64,000 nucleotides of DNA, from contig NZ_PNXQ01000016.1 in the NCBI RefSeq assembly GCF_005217525.1, positions 138,877 through 202,876 on the forward strand, written 5' to 3'. The position numbers were made by a program, and so were the translations under genes. Shown piece after piece: positions 32,858-43,903 of this stretch; the stretch's first letter is position 1, and every line of letters starts with the position of its first letter. A model generated the notes under the pieces. The model was not told where the DNA came from and did no database searches. It saw only the letters and a program-made list of their open reading frames with translations. The DNA is from Paenibacillus terrae. GTDB taxonomy: Bacteria > Bacillota > Bacilli > Paenibacillales > Paenibacillaceae.

Positions 32858-34882
32858 ATGTCGATTGAAAGAGCACAGGTGGAACGAATTATAGAAGCCG
32901 TTGGCGGCAAAGATAATATTGAGGCAGCTACCCATTGTGTAACCCGTCTGAGGTTTGCCCTCTATGATGACAAACAGGTTGATAAAGATGCATTGGATCA
33001 AAATGATTTGGTCAAAGGCCAATTTTCCTCACAAGGACAGTATCAGGTAGTCATTGGGCCAGGTCTGGTCGATAAGGTATATGACGAAATGATGGCAATT
33101 ACAGGCGGCAACAGGGCTTCCAAAAATGATGTTGAAAATGCGGCCAGCAAGAAACAGAATCCTATTCAGCGTGCCATCAAGTCACTGGCAGATATTTTTA
33201 TCCCTATATTGCCCGCGATTGTGACAGCAGGCTTACTGCTTGGCATTAACAATATTCTGACGGGTCAGGGGATTTTTTTCGAGGGAATGTCTCTGGTTCA
33301 GGTCTATCCTGAATGGACTGATTTTGCTGCTATTATTAATACGATCGCCAGCACTGCATTTACGTTCTTGCCCGCCTTGATCGGATGGTCGGCAGTTATC
33401 CGATTTGGTGGCAGCCCATTACTCGGGATTGTACTTGGTCTGATTCTGGTTCATCCAGACCTGCTGAGCGCTTACAGTTATGCAGATGCAGTGACTAAGG
33501 GAACGGTTCCGGTATGGAATCTGTTTGGCTGGGAAGTGAACAAGATTGGTTATCAAGGACAGGTTTTGCCGGTTCTTGTATCCGCTTACGTGTTGGCACA
33601 AATTGAAAAATTCTTGAACAACAGAATAGCTGATTCATTTAAGCTGTTATTGGTCGCGCCGATTACATTATTAATTACGGGATTTCTTGCATTTACGGTT
33701 ATCGGACCGGTTACTTTTATGATCGGTAATGCTATTACGGGTGGACTTGTATACGTTTTCGCTCAAGCACCTGCGCTGGGAGGGCTGATTTATGGAGGTC
33801 TTTACGCGCTGCTCGTCATCACGGGAATGCACCATACTTTCTTGGCCGTAGACGTACAATTAATTGGAACACATGGCGGGACCTTCCTATGGCCGATGCT
33901 GGCGCTTTCCAACATTGCTCAAGGTGCTGGTGCACTGGCAATGATGCTGGTATTAAAGGATCAGAAGGGCAAAGGGTTGGCCTTTACTTCATCCGTGTCT
34001 GCTTTTCTGGGTGTAACGGAACCGGCGATCTTTGGGGTAAATATCCGTTATAAATATCCATTTGTGTTCGGAATGATCGGTTCAGGTATTGCGGGTGTAT
34101 TGCTAACAGTGAATCATGTTATGGCTTCTTCAATCGGTGTTGGGGGTATTCCAGGTTTCCTGTCTATTTTCCCTATGAACTGGGGCGTGTTCTTCATTGG
34201 AATGGCGATCGTGTTAATTCTGCCGTTCAGCTTAACTTTAGCGTATGGAAAATTATTAAATAGGCGCCAACAACAATCAGATCTTACTAAGGAAGAGTCG
34301 CCAAATGCTAATCATTCAACTTCTTCATTCACAAATCAGAACAGTCCAGCTAACATACCTGCCGATACAAAAGGAACTGACCATAAGACTTCTGCGCTCG
34401 ATGTACTTGAAGTCATGACTCCGGTACGGGGACGTATTGTGCCTCTGGAACAGGTTCCTGATCTGGCTTTTGCCGAGCGTCAGATGGGACAGGGAATTGC
34501 GGTGCAACCGGAGGAGGGTAAAATTTTTGCTCCTTTCAGCGGAAAGGTCATCCATATTATGATGAAGAGCAAGCATGCCCTGATTCTGGAACATGCGTCA
34601 GGTGTACAGATTCTGGTGCATGTGGGCGTTAACACCGTGTCGCTGAAGGGTGAAGGGTTCACTATGCATGTGAAGACAGGTCAGACTGTTGAACAGGGAC
34701 AATTGCTGATGGAATTCGACCGTAATCTAATCCAGGAATCCGGATATCCGGTTATTACACCAGTAATTATTCCGGATGGTCAGGAAATGATTGAGTCTAT
34801 TGAAGAACTGCCAGGTGAGGCGAACGATTTGCAGTATATCTCTATGAAAATTCAGTTAAAACCTTTATCTGTAGAGACATGA
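32858..34882 (+). CDS. treP: trehalose PTS permease, fused EIIBCA
   Basis: A 674-residue PTS protein that imports trehalose and phosphorylates it to trehalose 6-phosphate. The EIIB domain comes first, with the phospho-Cys in AATHCVTRLRF (residue 28). The EIIC domain (about 105-470) has ten or so membrane segments and the conserved GMHHTFLAVD and GVTEPAIFGVN motifs. A polar linker rich in Asn, Ser and Thr (about 475-515) leads to a EIIA-Glc-type domain with the phospho-His in QILVHVGVNTV. Bacillus subtilis TreP lacks the EIIA part, so this one does not need an external EIIA. Between treC and treR. Confidence 0.95.
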   Translation: MSIERAQVERIIEAVGGKDNIEAATHCVTRLRFALYDDKQVDKDALDQNDLVKGQFSSQGQYQVVIGPGLVDKVYDEMMAITGGNRASKNDVENAASKKQNPIQRAIKSLADIFIPILPAIVTAGLLLGINNILTGQGIFFEGMSLVQVYPEWTDFAAIINTIASTAFTFLPALIGWSAVIRFGGSPLLGIVLGLILVHPDLLSAYSYADAVTKGTVPVWNLFGWEVNKIGYQGQVLPVLVSAYVLAQIEKFLNNRIADSFKLLLVAPITLLITGFLAFTVIGPVTFMIGNAITGGLVYVFAQAPALGGLIYGGLYALLVITGMHHTFLAVDVQLIGTHGGTFLWPMLALSNIAQGAGALAMMLVLKDQKGKGLAFTSSVSAFLGVTEPAIFGVNIRYKYPFVFGMIGSGIAGVLLTVNHVMASSIGVGGIPGFLSIFPMNWGVFFIGMAIVLILPFSLTLAYGKLLNRRQQQSDLTKEESPNANHSTSSFTNQNSPANIPADTKGTDHKTSALDVLEVMTPVRGRIVPLEQVPDLAFAERQMGQGIAVQPEEGKIFAPFSGKVIHIMMKSKHALILEHASGVQILVHVGVNTVSLKGEGFTMHVKTGQTVEQGQLLMEFDRNLIQESGYPVITPVIIPDGQEMIESIEELPGEANDLQYISMKIQLKPLSVET

Positions 34883-34959
34883 ATAAATCACAAGCTTTAA
34901 AAGCATATAGGTCGCCAAATTGAAGTGAAAGAATGCTACAATAAACGTGGTGATGATAA

Positions 34960-35721
34960 TTGACAACGAATATTTTTCTGCAAATTTATCAGGATTATTT
35001 GGAACGAATCCGGGCAGGTGAATTAGCCTCAGGCACGAAGATGCCCTCTGAAAATGAGTTGGCCAGGGAATATAATACTTCCCGCGAGACCGTACGTAAG
35101 GCACTTCACTTGCTTGCGCAAAATGGGTATATCCATAAAATAAAAGCTAAAGGTTCCTTTGTACTGGATATCGGGCGTATGGATTTTCCAGTTGGCGGAT
35201 TGGTCAGCTTCAAAGAGATGTCCGAACGAATCGGGCGTAAATCACATACGATTGTGTATGAGAATCGCCTGATTCCGGCTTCAGACGAGATAGCCGGTCA
35301 TCTTGAGCTCGACAAGCATAGGCATCTTGTCTGGGAAGTGATTCGCGCGCGAGAGATTGAGGACGAATCCGTTATTCTGGATAAAGATTATTTTCGATCA
35401 GACATTGTGCCTGTGCTTACCAGAGAGATTAGCAGCGGATCCATTTATGAATATCTGGAGAATGAGCTTCATCTTCAAATCAGTTATGCCAAAAAAGTAG
35501 TGTCCGTAGAAGATGCAAGCGAAGAGGATCAGAAGTTGATGGATCTCAACGACTATGTCCACGTGGTAGTTGTGCGCAATTATGTCTATCTGGAAGATAC
35601 TAGCTTGTTTCAGTATACCGAGTCAAGGCATCGGCTGGACAAATTCCAATTTGTCAACTTTGCCAGACGTGCTCACGGGGAAGAGAAGAAATCGGATATA
35701 TCCAGAAACCCCGTCTTTTGA
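34960..35721 (+). CDS. treR: trehalose operon repressor, GntR family
   Basis: A 253-residue regulator starting at TTG (GGTGATG nearby). The N-terminal winged helix contains MPSENELAREYNTSRETVRKAL (residues about 28-49); the C-terminal UTRA domain (about 85-235) binds the effector, trehalose 6-phosphate in Bacillus TreR. It should bind the two CTTGTATATAC palindromes in front of treC. It is the last gene of the operon, 77 bp after treP. Confidence 0.93.
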   Translation: MTTNIFLQIYQDYLERIRAGELASGTKMPSENELAREYNTSRETVRKALHLLAQNGYIHKIKAKGSFVLDIGRMDFPVGGLVSFKEMSERIGRKSHTIVYENRLIPASDEIAGHLELDKHRHLVWEVIRAREIEDESVILDKDYFRSDIVPVLTREISSGSIYEYLENELHLQISYAKKVVSVEDASEEDQKLMDLNDYVHVVVVRNYVYLEDTSLFQYTESRHRLDKFQFVNFARRAHGEEKKSDISRNPVF

Positions 35722-35739
35722 AGACGAGGGTTTCTTTTC
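35704..35739 (+). terminator. terminator overlapping the treR stop codon
   Basis: AGAAACCCCGTCTT and AAGACGAGGGTTTCT pair with one mismatch and run into TTTTCT. The TGA stop of treR lies in the loop. Confidence 0.85.
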
Positions 35740-35820
35740 TCTATAAGTAGAAGTCGAAAAATGCACATTATAACGGATAAACCTTTATGAACGGGGAAAA
35801 GAATAATATTAAAAAAACAC

Positions 35821-35856
35821 TTGACATGAAACGCGTTACAAAACTTAGAATTTAAT
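35821..35856 (+). promoter_or_regulatory. promoter with cre for the 6-phospho-beta-glucosidase gene
   Basis: TTGACA (35821-35826) serves as the -35 box, and TTAGAA or TTTAAT at 35845-35856 as the -10. TGAAACGCGTTACA at 35827-35840 fits the cre consensus completely and fills the spacer, so CcpA should block this promoter in glucose. Confidence 0.8.
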
Positions 35857-35923
35857 ATAGAAACACTTTATAACACATTAGCATAAGGGGACAAGTCCTA
35901 CCCTGGTTAATGAAAAAACATAA

Positions 35924-37360
<1,437 letters not shown>

Positions 37361-37411
37361 GATGCTGCTTGCTTGATCAAGGCAGCAATTCAACAAAATA
37401 GGATTTTATAC

Positions 37412-37461
37412 AGCGACCGCTTCCTGCTATTGTTCAGGGAAGCGGTCGCTTAGTTTTGTTT
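37412..37461 (+). terminator. terminator after the 6-phospho-beta-glucosidase gene
   Basis: AGCGACCGCTTCC and GGAAGCGGTCGCT form a perfect 13-bp stem with a 13-nt loop, followed by TAGTTTTGTTT. Confidence 0.88.
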
Positions 37462-37563
37462 GCATCACGATCAGGCCCTTAGCTGATAATTTTATTACTG
37501 ACGAGCGATTGTCAGAAAGGCTATGATACGGTGAGAAGCATATTCAGAAAGGAATGAACCATT

Positions 37564-38115
37564 ATGAAGCTTATGTTTGTATCGGATATTCACGGCTCGC
37601 TGCACTGGTTGCAGCTGGCACTGGAAAAGTTCAGGGAGGAAAAAGCAGACCGTCTTGTCCTGCTCGGAGACTATATGTACCATGGACCGCGTAATCGGCT
37701 ACCGGAAGGGTATAATCCGGCAGAAGTGGCCGCTAAACTGAATCAGTACAAGTCGCATATTGCAGTGGCTGTACGAGGTAACTGCGATGCAGAAGTGGAT
37801 CAGATGCTGCTGGAGTTCCCGATGATGGGCGATTATGCTTTATTGTACCATGAAGGTCGGCGCATCTATATCACGCACGGACATGGCTTCAGCATTGGGA
37901 ACTTACCACCACTGGAAAAGGGGGATGTGTTCATCCAGGGACATACCCATATTCCGGTAACGGATGTGGAAAAGGGAGTCTTTGTGCTGAACCCCGGTTC
38001 GATAGCGTTGCCGAAGGAAAACTATCCTCCATCCTATGGGCTATTGGAGGGAGTGCAATTCACGGTTAAGGATTTTGATGGCGACACGATTAAAACGATC
38101 ACATTTTCAATGTAA
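37564..38115 (+). CDS. yfcE: YfcE-type metallophosphoesterase
   Basis: A 183-residue phosphodiesterase of the calcineurin superfamily with all metal-binding motifs: FVSDIHGSLHW, LLGDYMYHGPRN, VRGNCDAEVD, YITHGHGF and IQGHTHIPV. YfcE from E. coli cleaves model phosphodiesters; the natural substrate is unknown. The gene stands between the GH1 gene and aguA, with 167 bp before aguA, and could be read into the agu operon. Confidence 0.93.
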   Translation: MKLMFVSDIHGSLHWLQLALEKFREEKADRLVLLGDYMYHGPRNRLPEGYNPAEVAAKLNQYKSHIAVAVRGNCDAEVDQMLLEFPMMGDYALLYHEGRRIYITHGHGFSIGNLPPLEKGDVFIQGHTHIPVTDVEKGVFVLNPGSIALPKENYPPSYGLLEGVQFTVKDFDGDTIKTITFSM

Positions 38116-38282
38116 TCCATTTTAGCTTGAATGGGATCCCTTCAAAACTTTTTCGATCTGATTGAGACAAAGATCATATTATTGTATGATAGGAACGGAG
38201 TCTGTCCGTCTTGTTTATTAGACAACGTTTTCCAGTTACAGAAAAGACTCAACATTATGATGAAGAAAGAGAGCTTCAATAC

Positions 38283-39314
38283 ATGCAAATTAAGGATTCA
38301 CAGTATAAGATGCCGCCTGAATGGGCGCCGCATGAACGTACGTATATTTCTTGGCCTGTACAGTTTTCCATGGTTTACCCGGATATGCATGCCGATGTAT
38401 GCATGGGCTACGCTGGAATTGTACGTGCCATGGCTGAGTTTGAACCAGTTACCGTGGTCGTAAATCCAGATGATCTGGAGAGCGTCCAGGCACTTGAGCT
38501 CGGGGAACGGGTGGAGCTGCTTCCAATAGAGCATAGTGATGCGTGGCTGCGCGACAATGGTCCTACTTTTCTAACGAATGAGCATGGACAGTTGGCAGGT
38601 GTGAACTGGAAGTTCAATGCCTGGGGCGGCAAATACGCTCCGTGGGATCTGGACGATCAGGTAGCGCCGCAAATTTTAGACACGCTTGGATTACCAAGAT
38701 TTGATGCACCGCTTGTAATGGAAGGTGGCTCACTGCACGTAGACGGCGAAGGCACACTTATTACAACGGAAGAGTGTTTGCTGAATCCGAACCGCAATCC
38801 CGAATTAAGCAGAGAAGAAATCGAACGGTATGTCTGCGAATATACAGGCGTTGAGAAGATTATCTGGCTGAAACGTGGACTTAGTGGCGATGAAACGGAT
38901 GGGCATGTGGACAATATTGCTTGCTTTGCTGCTCCCGGCAAGGTCATTATGCAAGTATGCGATGATCCTAAGGATGAAAATTACGAAATCACGCAGGAAA
39001 ATCTGCGCATTCTGGAGCAGGCAACGGATGCAAAAGGCCGCAAGCTGGAAGTGATCCAAATTGGGCAACCACCGCGCGTGGATTTTGACGACAGCCGGTT
39101 GACGCTGAGCTATATCAACTTCTATTTTGTGAACGGCGGCATTATTTTGCCGGTGTTTGGAGGCACTGCTACTGAAAGCGATCGCGCAGCCGAGCAGGTC
39201 CTGGCCAATGTATTTCCGGAACGTACCATTCGTACCGTGGACGGCATGGCGGTCATACGTGAAGGCGGCAACGTACACTGCACTACCCAGCAGATGCCTG
39301 CTGCAAATAATTGA
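38283..39314 (+). CDS. aguA: agmatine deiminase
   Basis: A 343-residue enzyme of the guanidino-modifying superfamily that turns agmatine into N-carbamoylputrescine and ammonia. Typical stretches are PPEWAPHERTYISWP at the start, SDAWLRDNGPTF, WGGKYAPWDLDD, the His-containing GDETDGHVDNIACF, and the nucleophilic Cys at about 333 in GGNVHCTTQQMP. The frame extends to 38211, but the family begins near MQIKDSQYKMPPEW, so ATG 38283 is chosen. aguB follows 30 bp later. Confidence 0.93.
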   Translation: MQIKDSQYKMPPEWAPHERTYISWPVQFSMVYPDMHADVCMGYAGIVRAMAEFEPVTVVVNPDDLESVQALELGERVELLPIEHSDAWLRDNGPTFLTNEHGQLAGVNWKFNAWGGKYAPWDLDDQVAPQILDTLGLPRFDAPLVMEGGSLHVDGEGTLITTEECLLNPNRNPELSREEIERYVCEYTGVEKIIWLKRGLSGDETDGHVDNIACFAAPGKVIMQVCDDPKDENYEITQENLRILEQATDAKGRKLEVIQIGQPPRVDFDDSRLTLSYINFYFVNGGIILPVFGGTATESDRAAEQVLANVFPERTIRTVDGMAVIREGGNVHCTTQQMPAANN

Positions 39315-39344
39315 ACTATATAAACATCCCCGAGGAGGACTGAC

Positions 39345-40220
39345 GTGAGAAAAGTAAAAGTGGCAGCAACCCAAATGAGTTGCTCTACCAACATTGATGA
39401 AAATATAAGCAAAGCTGAGAAGCTGGTACGTGAAGCGGCTGCGGAAGGCGCGCAGATTATTTTACTTCAGGAATTGTTCGAGACTCCGTACTTCTGCCAG
39501 AAGGAAAAGTCCGATTATTTTGCATATGCAACCGAACTGGAGCATAACAAGGCGGTTAACCATTTTAAAAAGATTGCCAAGGAATTGCAGGTTGTGCTGC
39601 CAATCAGCTTTTATGAGAAAAAAAACTACGCCCGCTACAACAGCCTTGCTGTGATTGATGCGGACGGTGAAGTGCTGGGTAAATACCGCAAGAGCCACAT
39701 CCCGGACGGTCCCGGGTATGAGGAAAAGTTTTATTTTAATCCGGGCGATACCGGTTTTAAAGTGTGGAATACACGATATGCCAAAATTGGAATAGGCGTA
39801 TGTTGGGATCAGTGGTATCCTGAAGCTGCCCGTTGTATGGCGCTGATGGGTGCAGAGATTTTGTTCTATCCGACAGCGATTGGTTCGGAACCGCAGGATT
39901 CTTCCATTGACTCCAAGGATCACTGGCAGACTTGCATGCTCGGTCATGCTGCTTCCAATCTGATGCCAGTTGTTGCTTCCAATCGCATTGGAATGGAGAC
40001 AGATGAGGACTCCAGTATCACATTTTACGGTTCATCCTTTATTGCTGGGCCACAGGGTAACAAAATTGCAGAAGCTGGTCGTACGGATCAGGAAGTGCTT
40101 ACTGCTGAATTTGATCTGGACGAGCTGGAAGTGGGGCGGATTGAATGGGGCATTTTCCGTGACCGCCGCCCGGAACTATATAACATGATTGCTACCTATG
40201 ATGGTGATTTAAAAGTATAA
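39345..40220 (+). CDS. aguB: N-carbamoylputrescine amidase
   Basis: A 291-residue nitrilase-superfamily enzyme that releases putrescine, CO2 and ammonia. The Glu-Lys-Cys triad is visible in LLQELFETPYF, KYRKSHIPDGPGY and IGVCWDQWYPE. GTG start behind GAGGAGG. It completes, with aguA, the arginine-decarboxylase route from agmatine to putrescine; speA and speE are not adjacent. Confidence 0.95.
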   Translation: MRKVKVAATQMSCSTNIDENISKAEKLVREAAAEGAQIILLQELFETPYFCQKEKSDYFAYATELEHNKAVNHFKKIAKELQVVLPISFYEKKNYARYNSLAVIDADGEVLGKYRKSHIPDGPGYEEKFYFNPGDTGFKVWNTRYAKIGIGVCWDQWYPEAARCMALMGAEILFYPTAIGSEPQDSSIDSKDHWQTCMLGHAASNLMPVVASNRIGMETDEDSSITFYGSSFIAGPQGNKIAEAGRTDQEVLTAEFDLDELEVGRIEWGIFRDRRPELYNMIATYDGDLKV

Positions 40221-40244
40221 CCTTTATACGAATATAGACAAAGT

Positions 40245-40313
40245 TCCCCTTGCTGATAAGCCAAGGCGTTTCCCACATTCGGATTCGCTCGGCTTTTCGG
40301 GAAGGGGATTTTT
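40245..40313 (+). terminator. probable terminator after aguB
   Basis: TCCCCTT pairs with AAGGGGA and AAGCC with GGCTT inside it, and TTTTT follows. It is the first of two hairpins in the 359-bp gap between aguB and the next gene; the second is the repeated element at 40391. Nothing else is seen in this gap apart from the promoter region near 40500-40570. Confidence 0.5.
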
Positions 40314-40390
40314 CGAATGCTTGAGCGAATATGACTAAAGATAAAATTAAGATTCTCCGAGGACTTTGCAAAGTTACAAAATAATAATTT

Positions 40391-40434
40391 GCCCTATCGT
40401 ACATGAGGTGTATACCCTTAAGTACGATTTTTTT
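40391..40434 (+). repeat. 44-bp terminator repeat, copy A
   Basis: Starts GCCCTATCGTACATGAGGTG and ends GTACGATTTTTTT. It is 40/44 identical to copy C at 43775 by hand alignment. The stem TCGTAC.../...GTACGA followed by seven T residues makes it an intrinsic terminator. It lies in the gap between aguB and the AI-2E transporter gene. Confidence 0.85.
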
Positions 40435-40579
40435 ATTTGGTATTCGATTTAAGATGAATATAAGAAATCTAAGTAAATTAGCAGGATGTTCATAATGCGA
40501 ATTTTCTTTTTATGATATGAAGGGTGTGGTCAGTTGAAGAAGTTCATTAAATATGTAAAGATAGAAGGGATTGGGTTTA

Positions 40580-41671
40580 ATGACTAATCACACTTCCAAA
40601 ATCAATAAGTTTTTTAAATGGTGTATAGGCATTATTTTTGTTCTCATCATTATATATTTGTGCACACTGGTCAATTTTTTATTTAAACCGCTAACTTCTT
40701 TAATCAGCATTGTCTTACTTCCATTAATATTGTCTGTTTTTTTCTATTATCTTCTGCGCCCGTTGGTAGATTTACTGGAAAAACACAAGTTAAATCGTTC
40801 TCTTGCGATCATACTCATTTATATCGCCATTGCAGTCATTTTAGCTGTCTTTGTTGTTGGTATTTGGCCTTCCATACGTAACCAAATGATCAATCTGGTG
40901 GAGAGCGCACCCAGTCTATTTAGTACATTAAGTAAAAAAGTTCAAGAATTAGAACAGAACGGGGCACTTTCTGCCATTTTCCTGGGCGACATTAATCCAC
41001 TGTCACACCTAACCGAATACTTGAACAAAGGTTTCTTTTTAATTACGGATTATGTAACCGGATTGTTTAGTCTTGTTTCCAATGTAACAATCGCATTGTT
41101 TACCTTCCCTTTAATCCTTTTTTACATGCTGAAGGAAGGGAACAAATTCGGTCGCAAACTGGTTAGTTTTGTTCCTAAACGCTTTCTAATAGCTGCAAAC
41201 GAGGTTTTGGATGATATTGATAGTGCGCTTGGCAGCTTTATTGTGGGAAGGGTAGTTATTAACTTGGCACTTGGTGTGTTAATGTATTTGGGATTCTTAT
41301 TAATCGGATTGCCATATGCACTATTATTAACCGTGGTTGCGGTGATTATGAATTTTATTCCTTTTGTCGGCGCCATTTTATCATCAATCCCTATTGTTAT
41401 TATTGGCTTCATTCAGTCACCGACTGTTGCTATATGGTCACTTATCGTTATTCTTTTGGCCCAGCAAATACAAGACAATATCATTTCTCCTTATATATTC
41501 GGTAAGCAGCTGGATGTTCACCCTTTGACAGTCATCATTCTCGTGCTGATTGGAGGAGATTTGGCAGGAATTACAGGAATCGTGCTGGCTATCCCATTAT
41601 ACATGATTATTAAAGTCATCTTTAGCAAGGTATATTTTCTTTTTTACAGAGAAAAATGGGAAAATTTATAA
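40580..41671 (+). CDS. AI-2E family transporter (PerM/YtvI type)
   Basis: A 363-residue membrane protein with the family layout: two pairs of hydrophobic helices at the N-terminus, a soluble helical segment (about 105-150), then four to five helices at the C-terminus. Conserved motifs include FPLILFYMLKEG, NFIPFVGAILSSIPIV and SPYIFGKQLDVHPLTVI. The family was named after an E. coli AI-2 exporter, but many members are Na+/H+ antiporters or permeases of unknown substrate. ATG 40580 has AGAAGGGA before it. The gene is bounded on both sides by members of the terminator repeat. Confidence 0.88.
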   Translation: MTNHTSKINKFFKWCIGIIFVLIIIYLCTLVNFLFKPLTSLISIVLLPLILSVFFYYLLRPLVDLLEKHKLNRSLAIILIYIAIAVILAVFVVGIWPSIRNQMINLVESAPSLFSTLSKKVQELEQNGALSAIFLGDINPLSHLTEYLNKGFFLITDYVTGLFSLVSNVTIALFTFPLILFYMLKEGNKFGRKLVSFVPKRFLIAANEVLDDIDSALGSFIVGRVVINLALGVLMYLGFLLIGLPYALLLTVVAVIMNFIPFVGAILSSIPIVIIGFIQSPTVAIWSLIVILLAQQIQDNIISPYIFGKQLDVHPLTVIILVLIGGDLAGITGIVLAIPLYMIIKVIFSKVYFLFYREKWENL

Positions 41672-41708
41672 TTGATATTGAATATTTAGCATACGAATAT
41701 CTATTTTT

Positions 41709-41750
41709 GCCCAAACGTACACACGTCCTCGCCCATGTGTACGTTTTTTT
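41709..41750 (+). repeat. terminator repeat, copy B (divergent)
   Basis: GCCCAAACGTACACACG...GCCCATGTGTACGTTTTTTT. It keeps the leading GCCC, the CGTACA stem, the GCCC in the loop and the T tract of the other three copies but is two bases shorter and more divergent. It terminates the AI-2E gene. Confidence 0.75.
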
Positions 41751-41862
41751 TATCTCCATCATTTTGTAAAATGGTTTGAGAAACAGTTTACTTACTTATA
41801 ACTAAGCTACAAAGTGATAAAATATAAGTATAATTTTTTTGTAAACATTAAAGAGGTGGACT

Positions 41863-43092
41863 ATGGGCAAAGAATCCAGGGAACAAGACCAAGATGTAGA
41901 CTTAAAGATACACAGTGGAGAAAATGATCGACTTGATATATCCAGAGTTCCTATTATATTATGGATCATTTTGATTTATCTCGACGGAATTATTTTTCAA
42001 AATGTTCCCCCACTACTACCGCTTCAAATTATATTATTCACTTTTACAATGTTTCTGCACGTACTTTTGTACTGGCATGCTCGTAAAATTCTACAGTACT
42101 TTTCATGGATTTATTTTATTATTCAAGCAGTAATTATCTTTTCAAGCGCATTTCTCCTGCCTGAGAGTTTTCCGATTGTGCTGATTGGATTAATCCCAAT
42201 TTTAATCGGGCAGAGCATAGGTATTTATTATCAAACGAAAAAAGTTGTGTTGGTGTTTTTTAGTTTCTATTTTCTTTTTTGTGTTTCTATTATATGGCAT
42301 CAAGATGGCAAGAACTCCGTGCTGTTTATTGGCTTGCTCATTCTTATTGTTATTGTCGTCGCTGCATATGCTATTCTTTTCTTCAGGCAAGTCAATGCGC
42401 GGATTCGTACCCAAAACTTTCTTACTGAATTGGAGCTTGCACATCAAAAAGTGGAAGAGCTTACGTTAGCCAACGAGCGGCAACGCATGGCCCGGGATTT
42501 GCATGACACACTGGCTCAAGGTCTTGCTGGCCTGATTATGCAGCTGGAAGCCGTAGATGCCCATCTGACAAAAGGCAGCTCACAAAGAGCACATGAAATC
42601 GTTCAGCAGTCCATGTCCCAGGCACGCAAGGCGTTGGCAGACTCACGCCGGGCTATAGATAACCTGCGTTCAAAATCGGCCTCGGAAGTCGACTTTGCTG
42701 ATGCAGTCCGGGAAGAAGCGCAGCGCTTTACAATGGCTACCGGAATCCGAACAGCGCTGGACATCAGGATCAAATCCTCGGTATCAAGGCTATGGATGGA
42801 ACATGGGCTACATATCATAAGTGAATGTCTAACGAACGTAGCCAAGCATTCGCATGCCAAGAACGTATGGCTGTATATTTTGGATGCACATGGTACAATT
42901 TCTATAGAGATTCGTGACGACGGAAAAGGATTTAACCCGGATATTATCGCCAGACAAGCAGGACATTATGGATTAATAGGCATTCATGAGCGTGCGCGTT
43001 TGCTGGGTGGAACCATTAATATCAACAGCACAGTAAGAGAAGGGACGTCGATTAAAGTAGAGGCTCCCCTTACTAAAGGAGACGTATCATGA
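41863..43092 (+). CDS. sensor histidine kinase, NarL-partner type (YdfH-like)
   Basis: A 409-residue kinase with six hydrophobic segments in residues 25-178, a coiled-coil linker, the HisKA_3 motif RMARDLHDTLAQGLAGLIMQ with the phospho-His, and an ATPase domain (ECLTNVAKHSHAKN, IRDDGKGFN, GHYGLIGIHERARLLGG). It overlaps the regulator by four bases. An RND pump operon follows; in Bacillus subtilis YdfHI controls the RND-type protein YdfJ, so the same logic is likely here. Confidence 0.93.
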   Translation: MGKESREQDQDVDLKIHSGENDRLDISRVPIILWIILIYLDGIIFQNVPPLLPLQIILFTFTMFLHVLLYWHARKILQYFSWIYFIIQAVIIFSSAFLLPESFPIVLIGLIPILIGQSIGIYYQTKKVVLVFFSFYFLFCVSIIWHQDGKNSVLFIGLLILIVIVVAAYAILFFRQVNARIRTQNFLTELELAHQKVEELTLANERQRMARDLHDTLAQGLAGLIMQLEAVDAHLTKGSSQRAHEIVQQSMSQARKALADSRRAIDNLRSKSASEVDFADAVREEAQRFTMATGIRTALDIRIKSSVSRLWMEHGLHIISECLTNVAKHSHAKNVWLYILDAHGTISIEIRDDGKGFNPDIIARQAGHYGLIGIHERARLLGGTININSTVREGTSIKVEAPLTKGDVS

Positions 43093-43739
43093 AATTTAAA
43101 ATATTAATTGTAGATGATCATTGGGTGGTTAGAGAAGGGCTAAAGCTTGTTCTGGAGACAAATGACAGCTATGAAGTTGTTGGTGAAGCTGAGGAAGGGG
43201 AAACAGCTCTTACCCTGATTGAGGAGCTTCATCCAGATGTAATACTAATGGACCTATATATGCCCCAAATGAGCGGGCTGGAGACGATGAAAGCTTTAAA
43301 GGAGAGGCAAAATGAAACGCCGGTTATTATCCTGACTACCTATAATGAGAATGATTTAATGATACAGGGACTATCCTTGGGAGCGAAAGGATATTTATTA
43401 AAGGATACCAGCCGTGAAAATTTGTTTCGGACTATTGAATCAGCATTAAGAGGAGAGACCCTTCTTCAGCCGGAAATTACAGCAAGAATTTTTGCTAAAA
43501 CAAGTGAGAGAGAGCTCAAGAGCGAGCAGCGTGAAGAGCCAACAATCCTGACCGAGAAAGAAAGAAACATATTACAGTCTGTTGCACGGGGACTTAGGAG
43601 TAAAGAAATTGCGTTCGACATGGGGATTTCGGAGCGCACCGTGAAAGCACATTTAACGAACATTTACAATAAACTCGGTGTAGATTCCCGATCTGAAGCG
43701 GTGGCCGTGTCTCTGGAACGAGGCATTCTGCATCTTTAA
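43089..43739 (+). CDS. NarL/LuxR-family response regulator (YdfI-like)
   Basis: A 216-residue regulator with receiver motifs ILIVDDHWVVREGL, DVILMDLYMPQMSG (phospho-Asp) and GYLLKDTSRENL, and the LuxR helix-turn-helix LTEKERNILQSVARGLRSKE...GISERTVKAHLTNIYNKL. It is the partner of the upstream kinase. The terminator repeat at 43775 separates it from the RND operon, so any control of the pump would be in trans. Confidence 0.95.
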   Translation: MKFKILIVDDHWVVREGLKLVLETNDSYEVVGEAEEGETALTLIEELHPDVILMDLYMPQMSGLETMKALKERQNETPVIILTTYNENDLMIQGLSLGAKGYLLKDTSRENLFRTIESALRGETLLQPEITARIFAKTSERELKSEQREEPTILTEKERNILQSVARGLRSKEIAFDMGISERTVKAHLTNIYNKLGVDSRSEAVAVSLERGILHL

Positions 43740-43774
43740 AAATCGAAAATAAAAACATATATTCATTTTATTTT

Positions 43775-43818
43775 GCCCTATCGTACATGAGGTGCTTGCC
43801 CTTATGTACGATTTTTTT
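43775..43818 (+). repeat. 44-bp terminator repeat, copy C
   Basis: GCCCTATCGTACATGAGGTG...CCCTTATGTACGATTTTTTT, 40/44 identical to copy A and 36/44 to copy D without gaps. It terminates the two-component operon. Confidence 0.88.
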
Positions 43819-43903
43819 GTTTATAAACTGTTGTACTCTTAAAAGAGAATAAATGCAGTTTAGACAATGGATTGCTGAAACTGCTTAGAGGAAGTTGAGG
43901 AGG

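Noticed and set aside
38805-39374. 189-codon minus-strand frame across aguA and the start of aguB
   Set aside because: Antisense to two confidently identified genes and without a family-like pattern or start signal.
39462-39947. 161-codon minus-strand frame inside aguB
   Set aside because: Shadow of the amidase gene; no ribosome binding site or recognisable motif.
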